From Alphaproteobacteria bacterium (GTDB lineage Bacteria; Pseudomonadota; Alphaproteobacteria; Caulobacterales; Aquidulcibacteraceae), in the NCBI GenBank assembly GCA_026400735.1, contig JAPLOL010000084.1:1-36653 (forward strand): a DNA stretch of 36,653 bases, written 5' to 3'. Each line of letters starts with the position of its first letter. Within the stretch, counting starts at the first letter, position 1. The position numbers were made by a program, and so were the translations under genes. Below the pieces are notes generated by a model. It had not been told where the DNA came from and searched no databases. It saw nothing but the letters and a program-made list of their open reading frames with translations. Shown here one piece after another: positions 1 through 8,421 of this stretch.

Positions 1-931
1 CTTCGCGGCGGCGCATCAGCAAATAGCCACCACCAGCGAGCACGACCACGCCGAGCGCGATCCATGGGAAATAGCCCGAAAGCCCACCAAACGCAGTTTG
101 TCCGCTTCCATTGTCAGCAACGTTGACGAGCGCTTGCCCCGCGCGAGGCGTAGGGACACCCGTCACCAAGCCGGGCACCGAATATTCTGACACGGTGTCG
201 GACGCAGCTTGGAAATCGGCGTGGCGCTTGCCTTCCGGGAACGAGAGCATGCTGCGCAGCGTCGTTGCCGCTGCCGCGATTGCCGGTTGCTGATCGGCGC
301 TGCCGATCGAGGTCATGGCTGCAACGCCTTCGCGTCCCATGATCTTTTGCTCGTAGCGCAGATCTTTGCCAGCGGCGCCGCCCGGCGCTGCAACGCGCTC
401 GGCCCACACCACGTAAGGCGCTTCAGCGTTGAACGACGGCGTCGTGGCGAATCCTTCGAAGCGGCGGTTCTGCGTTTGGCGCGCGTCACGCACCGTCGTT
501 TCAAAGTTCGCGTCGGTAAGGCCCGTCGCGGTTTGCGGCTGCACGTAGCCGATCGCGTCATAGCTCACGATCGTCGCCCACGTACCCGGCGCGCGGATGT
601 CGTCGCCATTGCGCGCGAGCAGGCCGAAAATATCGCCGCTCGGCACTTGCTGGTTCGCGCGTTGCGCAAACGCGCGCGCTTCTGCGGCGGAGTAGAAACG
701 ATAGTTCGCGGGCACGTTGAGCGAGAGCCCGCTATTGCCGAGCGGCACGATGCCGGTCTGGCCCGTCGGCGCTGCTGCCGGCTGAGCCGCTGGTGGCGGT
801 GTCGTCGGTGCAGCGCGCACTGGCGGCGCAGCTTCGTTTGGTCCCGGATTGCCCGGACCGTCGGCGTAAGCCGGCGCGACCATGACCAGTGCGAGCGCCG
901 CCAACGCGGCGCGCATCAGGTTTTTGCGCAT
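1..931 (-). CDS. DUF2167 family membrane-anchored protein, partial (3' end outside window)
   Basis: The reading frame is open from an ATG at 931 to the window edge, giving 310 residues without a stop. The N-terminus is a typical signal peptide (MRKNLMRAALAALALVMV, cleavage probably after APAYA), followed by a Pro/Ala-rich linker to about residue 55. A globular region then includes a W-A-T-I-V-S-Y-D stretch and a G-Y-V motif, which resemble DUF2167. Near the edge a hydrophobic segment (FPWIALGVVVLAGGGYLL) is followed by Arg-rich residues, so the protein looks exported and held in the membrane by its C-terminus. A GAGGGAG ribosome site lies just upstream of the ATG. It is the last visible gene of a minus-strand run after pyrF. 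The family has no established function; the assignment rests on remembered family pattern. Confidence 0.72.
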   Translation of the reverse strand, partial: MRKNLMRAALAALALVMVAPAYADGPGNPGPNEAAPPVRAAPTTPPPAAQPAAAPTGQTGIVPLGNSGLSLNVPANYRFYSAAEARAFAQRANQQVPSGDIFGLLARNGDDIRAPGTWATIVSYDAIGYVQPQTATGLTDANFETTVRDARQTQNRRFEGFATTPSFNAEAPYVVWAERVAAPGGAAGKDLRYEQKIMGREGVAAMTSIGSADQQPAIAAAATTLRSMLSFPEGKRHADFQAASDTVSEYSVPGLVTGVPTPRAGQALVNVADNGSGQTAFGGLSGYFPWIALGVVVLAGGGYLLMRRRE

Positions 932-1010
932 GGGTTTCTCCCTCGCTCGGCCCGTTCGGCCCGCATCCCCTGAATCGGGGTTTAACCAATCAAATGAGGT
1001 TTGTCGCCTA

Positions 1011-1907
1011 TCAGGGCGTACATGCGGCGCGGAGTTCGCTTGCCGCTGCGGCCATGGCGTCACCGATTGCCGTGCGCCATTCCGCGATCGTGGTCGCGGC
1101 TTGTGCAGCGGGTGGGAAAAGCACTGCGCGCGAGGAACTCACAACGCCGCCTTCGCGCATTTTACCGCCAGCCTGCACGAAGCCTGCGACCGCATCCGCC
1201 GCACTCGCGCCCTGTGCGCCATAGCCCGGCACTAGGAACAACGCTTCTGGCATCGCTTCGCGCAGAATACGCGCCTCGTCCGGGTAGGTGGCGCCCGCGA
1301 CCGCCATCAGGCCCGACCAGCCGCTCGCGCCACGCAGACGTGAGCACTCTGGGGCAAGTATCTCGGCGACGCGCCGCCACACGGGCGCACCGCCAACTTG
1401 CAGGTCTTGAAAATCGCCCGCGCCGGGGTTCGAGGTGCGCACCAGCACAGCGACACCTTTGCCTTCGGCCTGGGCGCGCGCGATGAACGGCTCGAGCGTG
1501 TCCTTGCCCATGTACGGGTTCACGGTGACAGCATCGGCATCGAAACCTGGCGCGCTGCCGATGGTGGCGCGCGAATAGCCTTCTGCTGTCGTGCCAATAT
1601 CGCCGCGCTTGGCGTCGAGCAGCACCAGCATGCCTTCTTGCTTGGCGTAGCTGCAGAGCATGCGCGCCACGGCGTAACCCATTTCACCAAATTGCTCGAA
1701 CAATCCCAGTTGCGGCTTGAGCACGCATGCGTGCTCGCGGGCGATGTCGATGATCGCGGTGCCGAACTTCAGAACGGTGGACGTGTCTTCTGTGGCGTTG
1801 CCGAACAGCGCCGGGATTCTGTCGGGGAAGGGGTCGAGGCCAACGCAGAGCGGCGTGTTCTTGGCGCGGACGCCTTCGATCAAGCGGTCAGCAAAGGGTG
1901 TCGTCAT
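1011..1907 (-). CDS. pyrF: Orotidine-5'-phosphate decarboxylase (type 2 PyrF)
   Basis: A cytoplasmic enzyme that converts OMP to UMP, the last step of de novo pyrimidine synthesis. The 298-residue protein starts MTTPFADRL and carries the type 2 signature around residues 96-105, LLDAKRGDIG, which contains the catalytic Asp98-Lys100-Asp103 set. The substrate-binding start CVGLDPFPDR lies at 21-30, and a late LVPGYGAQG motif binds phosphate. It is slightly longer than many type 2 enzymes (about 270-280). The start ATG overlaps the stop of the upstream protease gene by four bases (ATGA), so the two are probably translationally coupled. Nothing suggests damage. Confidence 0.95.
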   Translation of the reverse strand: MTTPFADRLIEGVRAKNTPLCVGLDPFPDRIPALFGNATEDTSTVLKFGTAIIDIAREHACVLKPQLGLFEQFGEMGYAVARMLCSYAKQEGMLVLLDAKRGDIGTTAEGYSRATIGSAPGFDADAVTVNPYMGKDTLEPFIARAQAEGKGVAVLVRTSNPGAGDFQDLQVGGAPVWRRVAEILAPECSRLRGASGWSGLMAVAGATYPDEARILREAMPEALFLVPGYGAQGASAADAVAGFVQAGGKMREGGVVSSSRAVLFPPAAQAATTIAEWRTAIGDAMAAAASELRAACTP

Positions 1908-2746
1908 GTCCCCGGCGTATCATGACCCGCGACGCAAACAACCTGTGCCACAGCAAGGGTGCGCCGCATATCGTCAGACACTTGGCCGTAATTTTCCGGC
2001 GTGAGGCGCTCGCCCGCCGCGCCTGCGGCTTGTACTTGCTCCACGCGCAGCAGTCGCAAAATCGAAGACGGGGCGGCCGTGTAGATGCGCCCGCGTCGCG
2101 CGGATTCTGCAACCGTAATACCAATCACCTGGCCGTTCGCCGCGATCGCTGGTCCGCCGCTGATGCCCGCAAGCGACCCGCGCAAACCGCCGGTGCGGCC
2201 AAGCTCCGCCCACGCCAGCACGGGCTCCTCTAGATCGTATCGGCCGCGCGCGATGAGTGTTTCGCGGCCAATCAAACGCGAATACGCTTCGCCTGGCTGG
2301 CCTTGCGGGAAGCCGACGTGGAAGGCGCGCTGACCAATCTGGAAGCGGCGCTCCGATGTATCCAGCGACATCGCCACTGGCGCGCTATCGGTTTTCAGCA
2401 ACGCGATGTCGGCAAACTCGGCGCGCTTCACATCCTGCACGCGAACCGCTTGCCCGCGCGACACAACCAGACCCACCGCATTGCAACCATCGACCACGTG
2501 GCGCGCTGTCAGCCACCAGCCATCCGGCGAGATGGCAAATGCGCTGCCCAACCCAGAAGAGATGGGCCCGACCTCCACCAAAACGGCAGGATCATATTGC
2601 GATGGCGGCGGCAGGAAGGAGCCGGCCTGTGGCGCGTCAGGTAACGCTTCAGGCGCGTCGTGCCGCTGATCGACCCGGAACAGGACGAACACCACCACCG
2701 TGATCACCACGATGTAGAGTAGCCAATCCGGGACGAGACGGATCAT
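1904..2746 (-). CDS. Membrane-anchored trypsin-like serine protease
   Basis: 280 residues. A single N-terminal membrane segment (about 8-23, LLYIVVITVVVFVLF) is followed by a Pro-rich spacer and a chymotrypsin-fold protease domain, so the catalytic part should lie in the periplasm. The triad is visible: His83 in TARHVVDGC, Asp113 in FADIALLKT and Ser196 in GISGGPAI. No PDZ domain follows, unlike DegP/DegS; the C-terminal 70 residues are unassigned. The gene sits three bases after the DUF350 gene and overlaps pyrF by four bases, so it is probably one transcript. The substrate is unknown; a quality-control or signalling protease is the family-level expectation. Confidence 0.85.
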   Translation of the reverse strand: MIRLVPDWLLYIVVITVVVFVLFRVDQRHDAPEALPDAPQAGSFLPPPSQYDPAVLVEVGPISSGLGSAFAISPDGWWLTARHVVDGCNAVGLVVSRGQAVRVQDVKRAEFADIALLKTDSAPVAMSLDTSERRFQIGQRAFHVGFPQGQPGEAYSRLIGRETLIARGRYDLEEPVLAWAELGRTGGLRGSLAGISGGPAIAANGQVIGITVAESARRGRIYTAAPSSILRLLRVEQVQAAGAAGERLTPENYGQVSDDMRRTLAVAQVVCVAGHDTPGT

Positions 2747-2749
2747 GCG

Positions 2750-3196
2750 TTAGCCGGCCCGGAAGAGCTGCACGTTCGGATCGGCAACCGCGCCAGCCAT
2801 GATCAGCGCGAGGCCGATCTTGATGCTCATCAAGAATACCGCGGCGGCGACATCGCCTTCAGCGATGCGGCGCGGCAGGCCGCGCAGGAAGATGTCGGCG
2901 AAGCGGAAGGCGAGCAGCTGAATCAGCAGCGTGACCACGCCCCAGATCAGAAGATCGATCACGCCGAACGAATGCGCCAGGCAAGAGCCGAGCGGAATGG
3001 CTATGCCGACGATCACGCCGCCATACGCAAGCGACGCCGAAGGATTGCCGGCGCGGATCAGCGCCAGCTCTTTGTGCGGCGTCATGATCGTGTAGATGAA
3101 CAAGGATGCGACGAAGAGTCCGAGCGCGATCCCAAGTTGGATGATGAAATCAGGAAATCCGGCCACAAATGAAGCCAGAGGCGCGCTCAAATCCAT
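2750..3196 (-). CDS. DUF350 (YjfL-like) integral membrane protein
   Basis: 148 residues, with four hydrophobic segments at roughly 17-38, 57-80, 82-104 and 122-142. The pattern matches DUF350/YjfL: a TP-H-KEL-L-I-GN-SA stretch after the first helix and a conserved small-residue second half. The start at 3196 (MDLSAPLASF) was chosen over an in-frame ATG at 3304 because GAGGGACCC lies just before it and the longer form would run into the divergent bdhA gene. It is the first gene of a minus-strand run, three bases ahead of the protease. DUF350 proteins have no settled function. Confidence 0.82.
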   Translation of the reverse strand: MDLSAPLASFVAGFPDFIIQLGIALGLFVASLFIYTIMTPHKELALIRAGNPSASLAYGGVIVGIAIPLGSCLAHSFGVIDLLIWGVVTLLIQLLAFRFADIFLRGLPRRIAEGDVAAAVFLMSIKIGLALIMAGAVADPNVQLFRAG

Positions 3197-3282
3197 GGGT
3201 CCCTCGCCAGACCGCCAAACAACATGACGCTGCGCTAGCGGTTCCGGCGCCGACAAGCAAGCAATGAGGAGCAGACAAGCAC

Positions 3283-4065
3283 ATGGGCGAACGTAGAGCT
3301 GCACTAGTCACAGGCTCGACCAGCGGCATTGGCCTGGGGATTGCCACCGCTTTTGCAAAGGCAGGCATGGATGTGACGCTCAACGGCTTGGGCGACGCTG
3401 CGGAAATCGAGAAGATCCGCTCCGGGCTGGAGCGCGAGGCAGGAGTCACTGTTCGCTACGACGGCGCGAACCTCATGCAAGCCGAAGGCTGCGCTAGCCT
3501 GGTTGAGGGCGCGATAGGCGCCCTCGGGCGCCTAGATGTGCTCGTGAACAATGCCGGCATCCAACACGTGTCGCCGATCGAGGATTTTCCGGTCGAGAAA
3601 TACAACGCGATCATCGCGCTAAACCTCTCCTCAGCTTTCTTGACCATTCGCTCAGCGATGAAGTCGATGAAGGCCGCTAGATACGGCCGCATCATCAACA
3701 TTGCCTCGGCGCACGGCCACGTCGCGTCGCCGTTCAAGTCGGCTTACGTCGCCGCCAAGCATGGCATCATCGGACTGACCAAGACGGTCGCGCTTGAAGG
3801 CGCGACGTTCAACGTGCGGTGTAACGCGATTTCGCCGGGCTATGTGCTGACCGGATTGGTTGAGAGCCAAATTCCGGACACGATGAAAGCGCGCAACATG
3901 ACGCGCGAACAGGTCATCAACGATGTGCTTCTGGCTGCGCAGCCGACGAAGGAATTTGTGAAGGTCGAGCAGGTTGCCGGCCTCGCGCTTTTCCTCACCA
4001 CGCCCTCCGCCGATGAAATCAACGGCGCGGCGCTCAACATCGATGGCGGTTGGACGGCTCAGTGA
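3283..4065 (+). CDS. bdhA: D-3-hydroxybutyrate dehydrogenase (SDR family)
   Basis: Interconverts 3-hydroxybutyrate and acetoacetate with NAD(H), in the breakdown of polyhydroxybutyrate or ketone bodies in the cytoplasm. The 260-residue SDR has the nucleotide-binding motif GSTSGIGLG (11-19), NNAG at 89-92 and the catalytic set Ser142, Tyr155, Lys159. The NIASAHG and SPFKSAYVAAKHG stretches are characteristic of this subgroup rather than of generic SDRs. GAGGAG lies 10-15 bases before the ATG. The stop overlaps the start of the patatin gene by four bases (GTGA), a neighbour pairing seen elsewhere in proteobacteria that use PHB. Confidence 0.9.
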   Translation: MGERRAALVTGSTSGIGLGIATAFAKAGMDVTLNGLGDAAEIEKIRSGLEREAGVTVRYDGANLMQAEGCASLVEGAIGALGRLDVLVNNAGIQHVSPIEDFPVEKYNAIIALNLSSAFLTIRSAMKSMKAARYGRIINIASAHGHVASPFKSAYVAAKHGIIGLTKTVALEGATFNVRCNAISPGYVLTGLVESQIPDTMKARNMTREQVINDVLLAAQPTKEFVKVEQVAGLALFLTTPSADEINGAALNIDGGWTAQ

Positions 4066-5129
4066 CGAAGCCCAAGCGCAAGCGCATTTCGCTGGCCCTG
4101 CAGGGCGGCGGCGCGCTCGGCGCTTACACGTGGGGCGCGTTGGATCGTCTGCTGGAGGATGAGCGGATCGAGATCGCTGCGATCTCGGGCTCATCTGCTG
4201 GCGCCATGTGCGCTGTCGTTGTTGCGGACGGCTTTGAGGAGGGCGGCACAGAAGGCGCGCGCAAGCAGCTCCGCCAATTTTGGGAAGGCGTAGCCCGCGC
4301 CGGCGAGTCCAATCCATATCGCCGCACGCCGATGATGGCGTTCCTCAACGCCTTCAAGCCAGGCTGGGCGCAGGAAAGCTATCTCGCACTCTGGGCCGAT
4401 GTCGCGACGCGCATTGCATCGCCCTACGATTTCAATCCGCTCAACGTGAACCCGTTGAAGGAAGTGCTTGAAGAGTTGGTTGATTTCGAGCGCGTACGAA
4501 AGTGCAAGCACATCGAGCTCTTCATCGGCGCGACCAATGTTGAGACTGGCCGCGTGCGTGTGTTCTCGAACGAGGAGCTGACGGCGGACCACGTCATGGC
4601 TTCGGCCTGCTTGCCGCAACTCTTTCATGCGGTCGAGATCGATGGCGAGCCCTACTGGGACGGCGGCTTCACCGGCAACCCGGCGCTGTTTCCGTTGTTC
4701 GACGTTAAGGCCACGCGAGACATTGTCATCGTTCAGATCAATCCGGTCGAACGGGAGGGCGCGCCGCATAGCTCTGTAGAAATCACTGCGCGCGTGAACG
4801 AGATTACCTTCAACAACAGCTTGCTCAGCGAACTCCGCGCCATCGACTTCGTGTCGCGGCTAGTGGATCAGAGCCGCCTGCCGGAAGAGCGCTATCGGAA
4901 AATGCTGATCCACAATCTGAGCGAAACCCAAGCGCTGACCCCGCTCGGCCTCGGGGTCGATCTCAACACCGATCTTGGCTTCTTTAACACGCTGTTCGAT
5001 ACAGGCCGCGGCGCCGCCGAACGCTGGCTTACCGAGCATTTCGATGCGCTAGGCGAGCGCTCGACCGTTGATCTCGCCGCAATGTTTCGCGACACGCCCA
5101 AGGGCGGCGAGGCGAAGCCGCTTCGCTAA
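4062..5129 (+). CDS. Patatin-like phospholipase
   Basis: A Ser/Asp-dyad acyl hydrolase of 355 residues, expected to act on lipids or polyester. The oxyanion motif QGGGALG is at 14-20, the nucleophile elbow GSSAG at 43-47 places Ser45 as catalytic, and D-G-G at 200-202 (Asp200) completes the dyad. No signal peptide is seen. The start was taken as GTG at 4062, which shares four bases with the bdhA stop; an in-frame TTG at 4050 is the alternative and would lie inside bdhA. Coupling with bdhA points to polyhydroxybutyrate or lipid turnover, but the substrate cannot be read from sequence. Confidence 0.9.
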   Translation: MTKPKRKRISLALQGGGALGAYTWGALDRLLEDERIEIAAISGSSAGAMCAVVVADGFEEGGTEGARKQLRQFWEGVARAGESNPYRRTPMMAFLNAFKPGWAQESYLALWADVATRIASPYDFNPLNVNPLKEVLEELVDFERVRKCKHIELFIGATNVETGRVRVFSNEELTADHVMASACLPQLFHAVEIDGEPYWDGGFTGNPALFPLFDVKATRDIVIVQINPVEREGAPHSSVEITARVNEITFNNSLLSELRAIDFVSRLVDQSRLPEERYRKMLIHNLSETQALTPLGLGVDLNTDLGFFNTLFDTGRGAAERWLTEHFDALGERSTVDLAAMFRDTPKGGEAKPLR

Positions 5130-5163
5130 CTTTTCCCTAACCGCATCGGCGCAGCTTGCGGCC

Positions 5164-5625
5164 ATGCGTATTACTGCGCCCATTCTGGCAATGGCTTTGT
5201 TTGTTGCCTTGGCCGTTCCGGCGTCCGCCTCCGGCGGCGGCGGTTCAAGCGCGCCTGCGCAGCAGCAAGAGCCGGCCTCAATCCAGGAACGCCTGACATC
5301 GGCCGAGACCTATATTCCGATGCCGGCATTTCAAGCGGGCGTGATTCAGCGGAATTCGAACCAAGGCACGATTGTTGTCGACATGGGTCTCGATATTCCT
5401 GATGCGGCTCTGCGCCGCCATGCGCAGCTTAACGCGCCGCGCATTCGCGATGCACTTCGCACCGCGCTCGCAAACTACTCATCCGTCTATTATCGCGTTC
5501 GCACGCCGCCGAGCCCGACAGAGCTTACGCGTCAGATGCAGGTAGCGGTGGATCGTGTGCTTGGCGCGCCAGGCGCCCGCGTGCTGCTCGCGAACATCAT
5601 TTATCAACGCCCGCAACAACAATAA
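5164..5625 (+). CDS. Secreted FliL-like protein
   Basis: 153 residues. A clear signal peptide (MRITAPILAMALFVALAVPASA) precedes a Gly/Gln-rich spacer, then a domain beginning YIPMPAF with a late run in which an RDALRTAL helix and a VDRVLG helix end in LLANIIYQR. That order (strand, long helix, helix, final strand with a terminal Q) resembles the periplasmic domain of FliL, but no flagellar gene is nearby and the N-terminus looks cleavable rather than a FliL anchor. The start at 5164 was preferred over upstream ATGs because the signal peptide begins there. It ends three bases before the convergent lipoprotein gene. Role unknown. Confidence 0.6.
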   Translation: MRITAPILAMALFVALAVPASASGGGGSSAPAQQQEPASIQERLTSAETYIPMPAFQAGVIQRNSNQGTIVVDMGLDIPDAALRRHAQLNAPRIRDALRTALANYSSVYYRVRTPPSPTELTRQMQVAVDRVLGAPGARVLLANIIYQRPQQQ

Positions 5626-5628
5626 GCG

Positions 5629-6123
5629 TCATGCCCCGCGGCAGGCGAGTGGCAGAATCTGGCGCGCGACGCCTGACACCGGCGTGGCTCGGAAGACTTG
5701 CGCGGGGCTATCGCGCGCAACGATCTCGTCGTTGGCGCCCATGATTTGGCGTTCGACGATCACGAACGTCTCGTCCGCACAATTGAAGCGGTAATGCATA
5801 CGCTCGACGTCGTAGCGGATCGTACGCTCGGTGCTTTCGTCGCTGGCGTCCCAGGCCTGGGTGTGGCCGTAGCGAACTTGCAGCCAGATATCGGCGAGGC
5901 CGTTTTGGCGCGTGATGGTGCGCTGATTGAAATGCACGGTGCCACCTTCGGTCGTGCGTAGAACCAAGAGCCAGTCTGGCATGTTCTGAGTTGAGCCGAG
6001 TAGAACCGACCCTTCGGCCGGCGCCTGAGTCGCGGGCGCTTGATCAGCAGGCGCTGGCTGGCCGCACGCGGCGAGGGTGAAGAGGCAGATCAGTACGGCG
6101 AGCTTGCGCATGAGGAAGTGCAT
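5629..6123 (-). CDS. Lipoprotein resembling the surface-adhesin E-like domain
   Basis: 164 residues with a lipoprotein signal: a hydrophobic stretch ending LAAC, lipidated Cys20 (Cys16 if translation begins at the second Met). Position +2 is Gly, so outer-membrane sorting is possible. The body has a W-L-L-V...V-H-F-N-Q-R-T-I pattern, an IWLQVRY strand and a later Y-R-F-N-C, which together resemble the adhesin E-like fold found in many small proteobacterial lipoproteins; this is a weak family call. AAGG sits very close to the first ATG. It is convergent with the FliL-like gene, three bases away. Confidence 0.65.
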   Translation of the reverse strand: MHFLMRKLAVLICLFTLAACGQPAPADQAPATQAPAEGSVLLGSTQNMPDWLLVLRTTEGGTVHFNQRTITRQNGLADIWLQVRYGHTQAWDASDESTERTIRYDVERMHYRFNCADETFVIVERQIMGANDEIVARDSPAQVFRATPVSGVARQILPLACRGA

Positions 6124-6159
6124 ACCTTCGATCTTGGGCGGCGGTAGGGCCGCGGCAAA

Positions 6160-6936
6160 TCACATAGCTGAGATGCCGCCATCTACTTTCAGTTCGGACC
6201 CGGTGATGAACCGGCTTTCGTCTGAGAGGAGATAGATTGCCGCAGCGGCGATCTCCTCTGGCTTGCCGATTCGGCCGAGAGGCACCTGGCGGCCCAGTTT
6301 GGCCTCCGCCTCGTCCTTGCCGAACATATTGCGGATCGGGTCGAGGATTGGGGTGTCGATAAAGGTCGGGTGGATCGAATTCGAGCGAACGTCGAGGCCC
6401 TTCTTGGCGCAATAGAGCGCGATGTTCTTCGAGAGCAACCACACGGCGGCTTTGCTGGCGTTGTAGCCAGGGGAGGTGTGGTTCGCGATGAGGCCGGCGA
6501 TCGAGCTGATGTTGACGATCGAGCCAGGTTGGTTCTTCGCGAGATATTTGATGCCGTGCTTGGCGCCGAGGAAGACGCTGTCGACATTGACGCTCATCAA
6601 GCGACGGAAGCCTTCGAGCGAAAGCTCTTCGACGCTGCCTTCGCGCGATGAAATGCCGGCATTATTGACGAGGCCGGAGATGCCGTCCATCGCGCCGTTC
6701 GCGCCTTCGAGCGCCGCGAGCCATTGTTCTTCGTTGGTGACGTCATGACCGAACGCGAATGCGGTACCGGCGCCGTGCGCAGCGTTGATCTCTGCTGCGA
6801 TCGCCTCTGCGCCGGCCTTGTTGATGTCAGTCACGGTCACTTTCGCGCCTTCGCTGGCGACACCCTTCGCCATGGCCGCGCCGAGGCCCTGGGCGCCGCC
6901 CGTGATGAAGATTTTTTTGCCCGCGAGACGGCCCAT
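6160..6936 (-). CDS. SDR family NAD(P)-dependent oxidoreductase
   Basis: 258 residues of classical short-chain dehydrogenase. The cofactor motif GGAQGLG (13-19) is followed by Asp37 at the end of the second strand (VTDIN), which favours NAD over NADP. NNAG is at 91-94, and the catalytic residues are Ser144 or Ser145, Tyr158 and Lys162. A strong AGGAGG lies seven bases ahead of the ATG at 6936, which decides the start over a longer in-frame ATG at 6981. The subgroup looks like cyclic-alcohol or 3-hydroxysteroid dehydrogenases, but the substrate is not determinable. It is divergent from the cytochrome bd operon. Confidence 0.87.
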   Translation of the reverse strand: MGRLAGKKIFITGGAQGLGAAMAKGVASEGAKVTVTDINKAGAEAIAAEINAAHGAGTAFAFGHDVTNEEQWLAALEGANGAMDGISGLVNNAGISSREGSVEELSLEGFRRLMSVNVDSVFLGAKHGIKYLAKNQPGSIVNISSIAGLIANHTSPGYNASKAAVWLLSKNIALYCAKKGLDVRSNSIHPTFIDTPILDPIRNMFGKDEAEAKLGRQVPLGRIGKPEEIAAAAIYLLSDESRFITGSELKVDGGISAM

Positions 6937-6990
6937 GACGTTCCTCCTGAAGTGCCGCGACTGTGTGGCGCGGCGCGGCAAACTGCAAGC

Positions 6991-7019
6991 TTGGCGTCAC
7001 GGCGCCTCGGGCGTAATCA
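6991..7019 (+). promoter_or_regulatory. Candidate sigma-70-type promoter for the cytochrome bd operon, overlapping a palindrome
   Basis: TTGGCG (6991-6996) and TAATCA (7014-7019) are separated by exactly 17 bases, 19 bases before the cydA ATG. A palindrome, GGCGT-AATC-ACGCC (7010-7023), covers the -10 hexamer and could be an operator. It is a pattern match only; no regulator is identified. Confidence 0.35.
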
Positions 7020-7038
7020 CGCCTGAACGAGGTGCGAT

Positions 7039-8421
7039 ATGGAATGGGACGCGCTACTGCTGTCGCGGCTGCAATTCGCCTTCACGATCGGCTTTCACAT
7101 CATCTTCCCGGCATTCACGATCGGGTTGGCGTCGTTCTTGGCTGTGCTTGAAGGCTTGTGGCTCTTCACGAAGAAGGCCGTCTTCAAAAACCTCTATCTC
7201 TTCTGGGTGAAGATCTTCGCGCTGTCGTTTGGCATGGGCGTCGTGTCTGGCGTCGTGATGTCCTACCAGTTCGGCACGAACTGGAGCGTGTTCTCCGCGA
7301 TCACCGGCAGCGTCATTGGGCCGTTGCTTGCGTACGAAGTGCTGACGGCGTTTTTCCTCGAAGCTTCGTTTCTCGGCATCATGTTGTTTGGTTGGAAGCG
7401 CGCCGGGCCTAGTTTGCACTTCTTCTCTACTTGCATGGTTGCGATCGGGACGTTGTTCAGCGCGTTTTGGATTCTCTCCGCCAATTCGTGGATGCAAATG
7501 CCGCAAGGTTGGACCTGGGCCGAAGATGGCACGATGATCGCGACCAATTTCATGGACGTGATCTTCAATCCGTCCTTGCCATCGCGCTTCGCGCACATGG
7601 TGCTCGCTGCGTTCTTGACGACGGCGATGGTCGTGGCGGGCGCATCGGCGTTCTCGTTGTTGAAGAACAAAGCTTTGCCGGAAAGCCGTGTTGCGCTGCG
7701 CATGGCGGTTCTGATGATGGCGCTGGTGACGCCGGTGCAGATCATGGCAGGCCACGAGAGCGGCATTGTCGCGGGCGAGCATCAACCAGCGAAGGTTGCG
7801 GCGCTTGAGGGCTGGTGGACGACACAGGCACAGCAGCCAACGGTGTTGATTGGTTGGCCGGATGAAAGCGCCGAGACCAATCATTTCGAAGTCGCGGTGC
7901 CTGGTTTGGGCTCCGCGGTGAACAATGCTGGGCCCGATGAGGTGCTGCCGGGGCTCGATCAATTCGAGGAAGCGGATCGGCCGCCAGTTTGGATCGTGTT
8001 CTGGTCGTTTCGCGTGATGGTGGGCATGGGCCTCGTGATGCTGACGCTTGGCATCTGGGGCGCAGCGGCTTGGGCGCTCAAGCGAATCGACGCGGATCGC
8101 TGGTATCATCGCGCGCTCGTACTCGCGGCGCCGAGCGGGTTCGTTGCCGTGCTCACGGGATGGATCACGGCGGAGGTCGGGCGCCAGCCGTATGTCGTGT
8201 ACGGCGTGTTGCGCACGGCTGATGCTGTGTCGCCGGTGCCCGCAGGATCGGTGGCGACGTCGTTGCTATTCTTCATCGTCGTCTATTCCATCGTGTTCAG
8301 CGCGGGCGCGCTCTACATTTTGCGCTTGGTCGCGAAAGGGCCAGAGAGCGACGAGCCCGTGCCGGAATCCAACCAACCACCAGGCACACCGCTTGGTGCT
8401 GCGATTGAGGAGGCGCCGTGA
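7039..8421 (+). CDS. cydA: Cytochrome bd-type quinol oxidase subunit I (cyanide-insensitive type)
   Basis: The quinol-oxidising, haem-carrying subunit of a bd oxidase, reducing O2 to water in the inner membrane. The 460-residue protein has the expected N-terminal helices with a haem-ligand His near residue 20 (FTIGFHIIF), YEVLTAFFLEA with the paired acidic residues of the proton path, and the signature GRQPYVVYG late in the protein. The Q-loop region looks short, which fits the CioA branch rather than the long-loop E. coli form. A GAGG lies just before the ATG. The stop runs into the start of cydB. Confidence 0.93.
   Translation: MEWDALLLSRLQFAFTIGFHIIFPAFTIGLASFLAVLEGLWLFTKKAVFKNLYLFWVKIFALSFGMGVVSGVVMSYQFGTNWSVFSAITGSVIGPLLAYEVLTAFFLEASFLGIMLFGWKRAGPSLHFFSTCMVAIGTLFSAFWILSANSWMQMPQGWTWAEDGTMIATNFMDVIFNPSLPSRFAHMVLAAFLTTAMVVAGASAFSLLKNKALPESRVALRMAVLMMALVTPVQIMAGHESGIVAGEHQPAKVAALEGWWTTQAQQPTVLIGWPDESAETNHFEVAVPGLGSAVNNAGPDEVLPGLDQFEEADRPPVWIVFWSFRVMVGMGLVMLTLGIWGAAAWALKRIDADRWYHRALVLAAPSGFVAVLTGWITAEVGRQPYVVYGVLRTADAVSPVPAGSVATSLLFFIVVYSIVFSAGALYILRLVAKGPESDEPVPESNQPPGTPLGAAIEEAP

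Noticed and set aside
209-973. Plus-strand frame at the window start
   Set aside because: Arg/Cys-rich; the minus strand here has a signal peptide, a domain and a C-terminal anchor in one open frame.
7054-8109. 351-residue minus-strand frame opposite cydA
   Set aside because: His/Arg/Asp-rich composition and no family pattern; cydA is certain.
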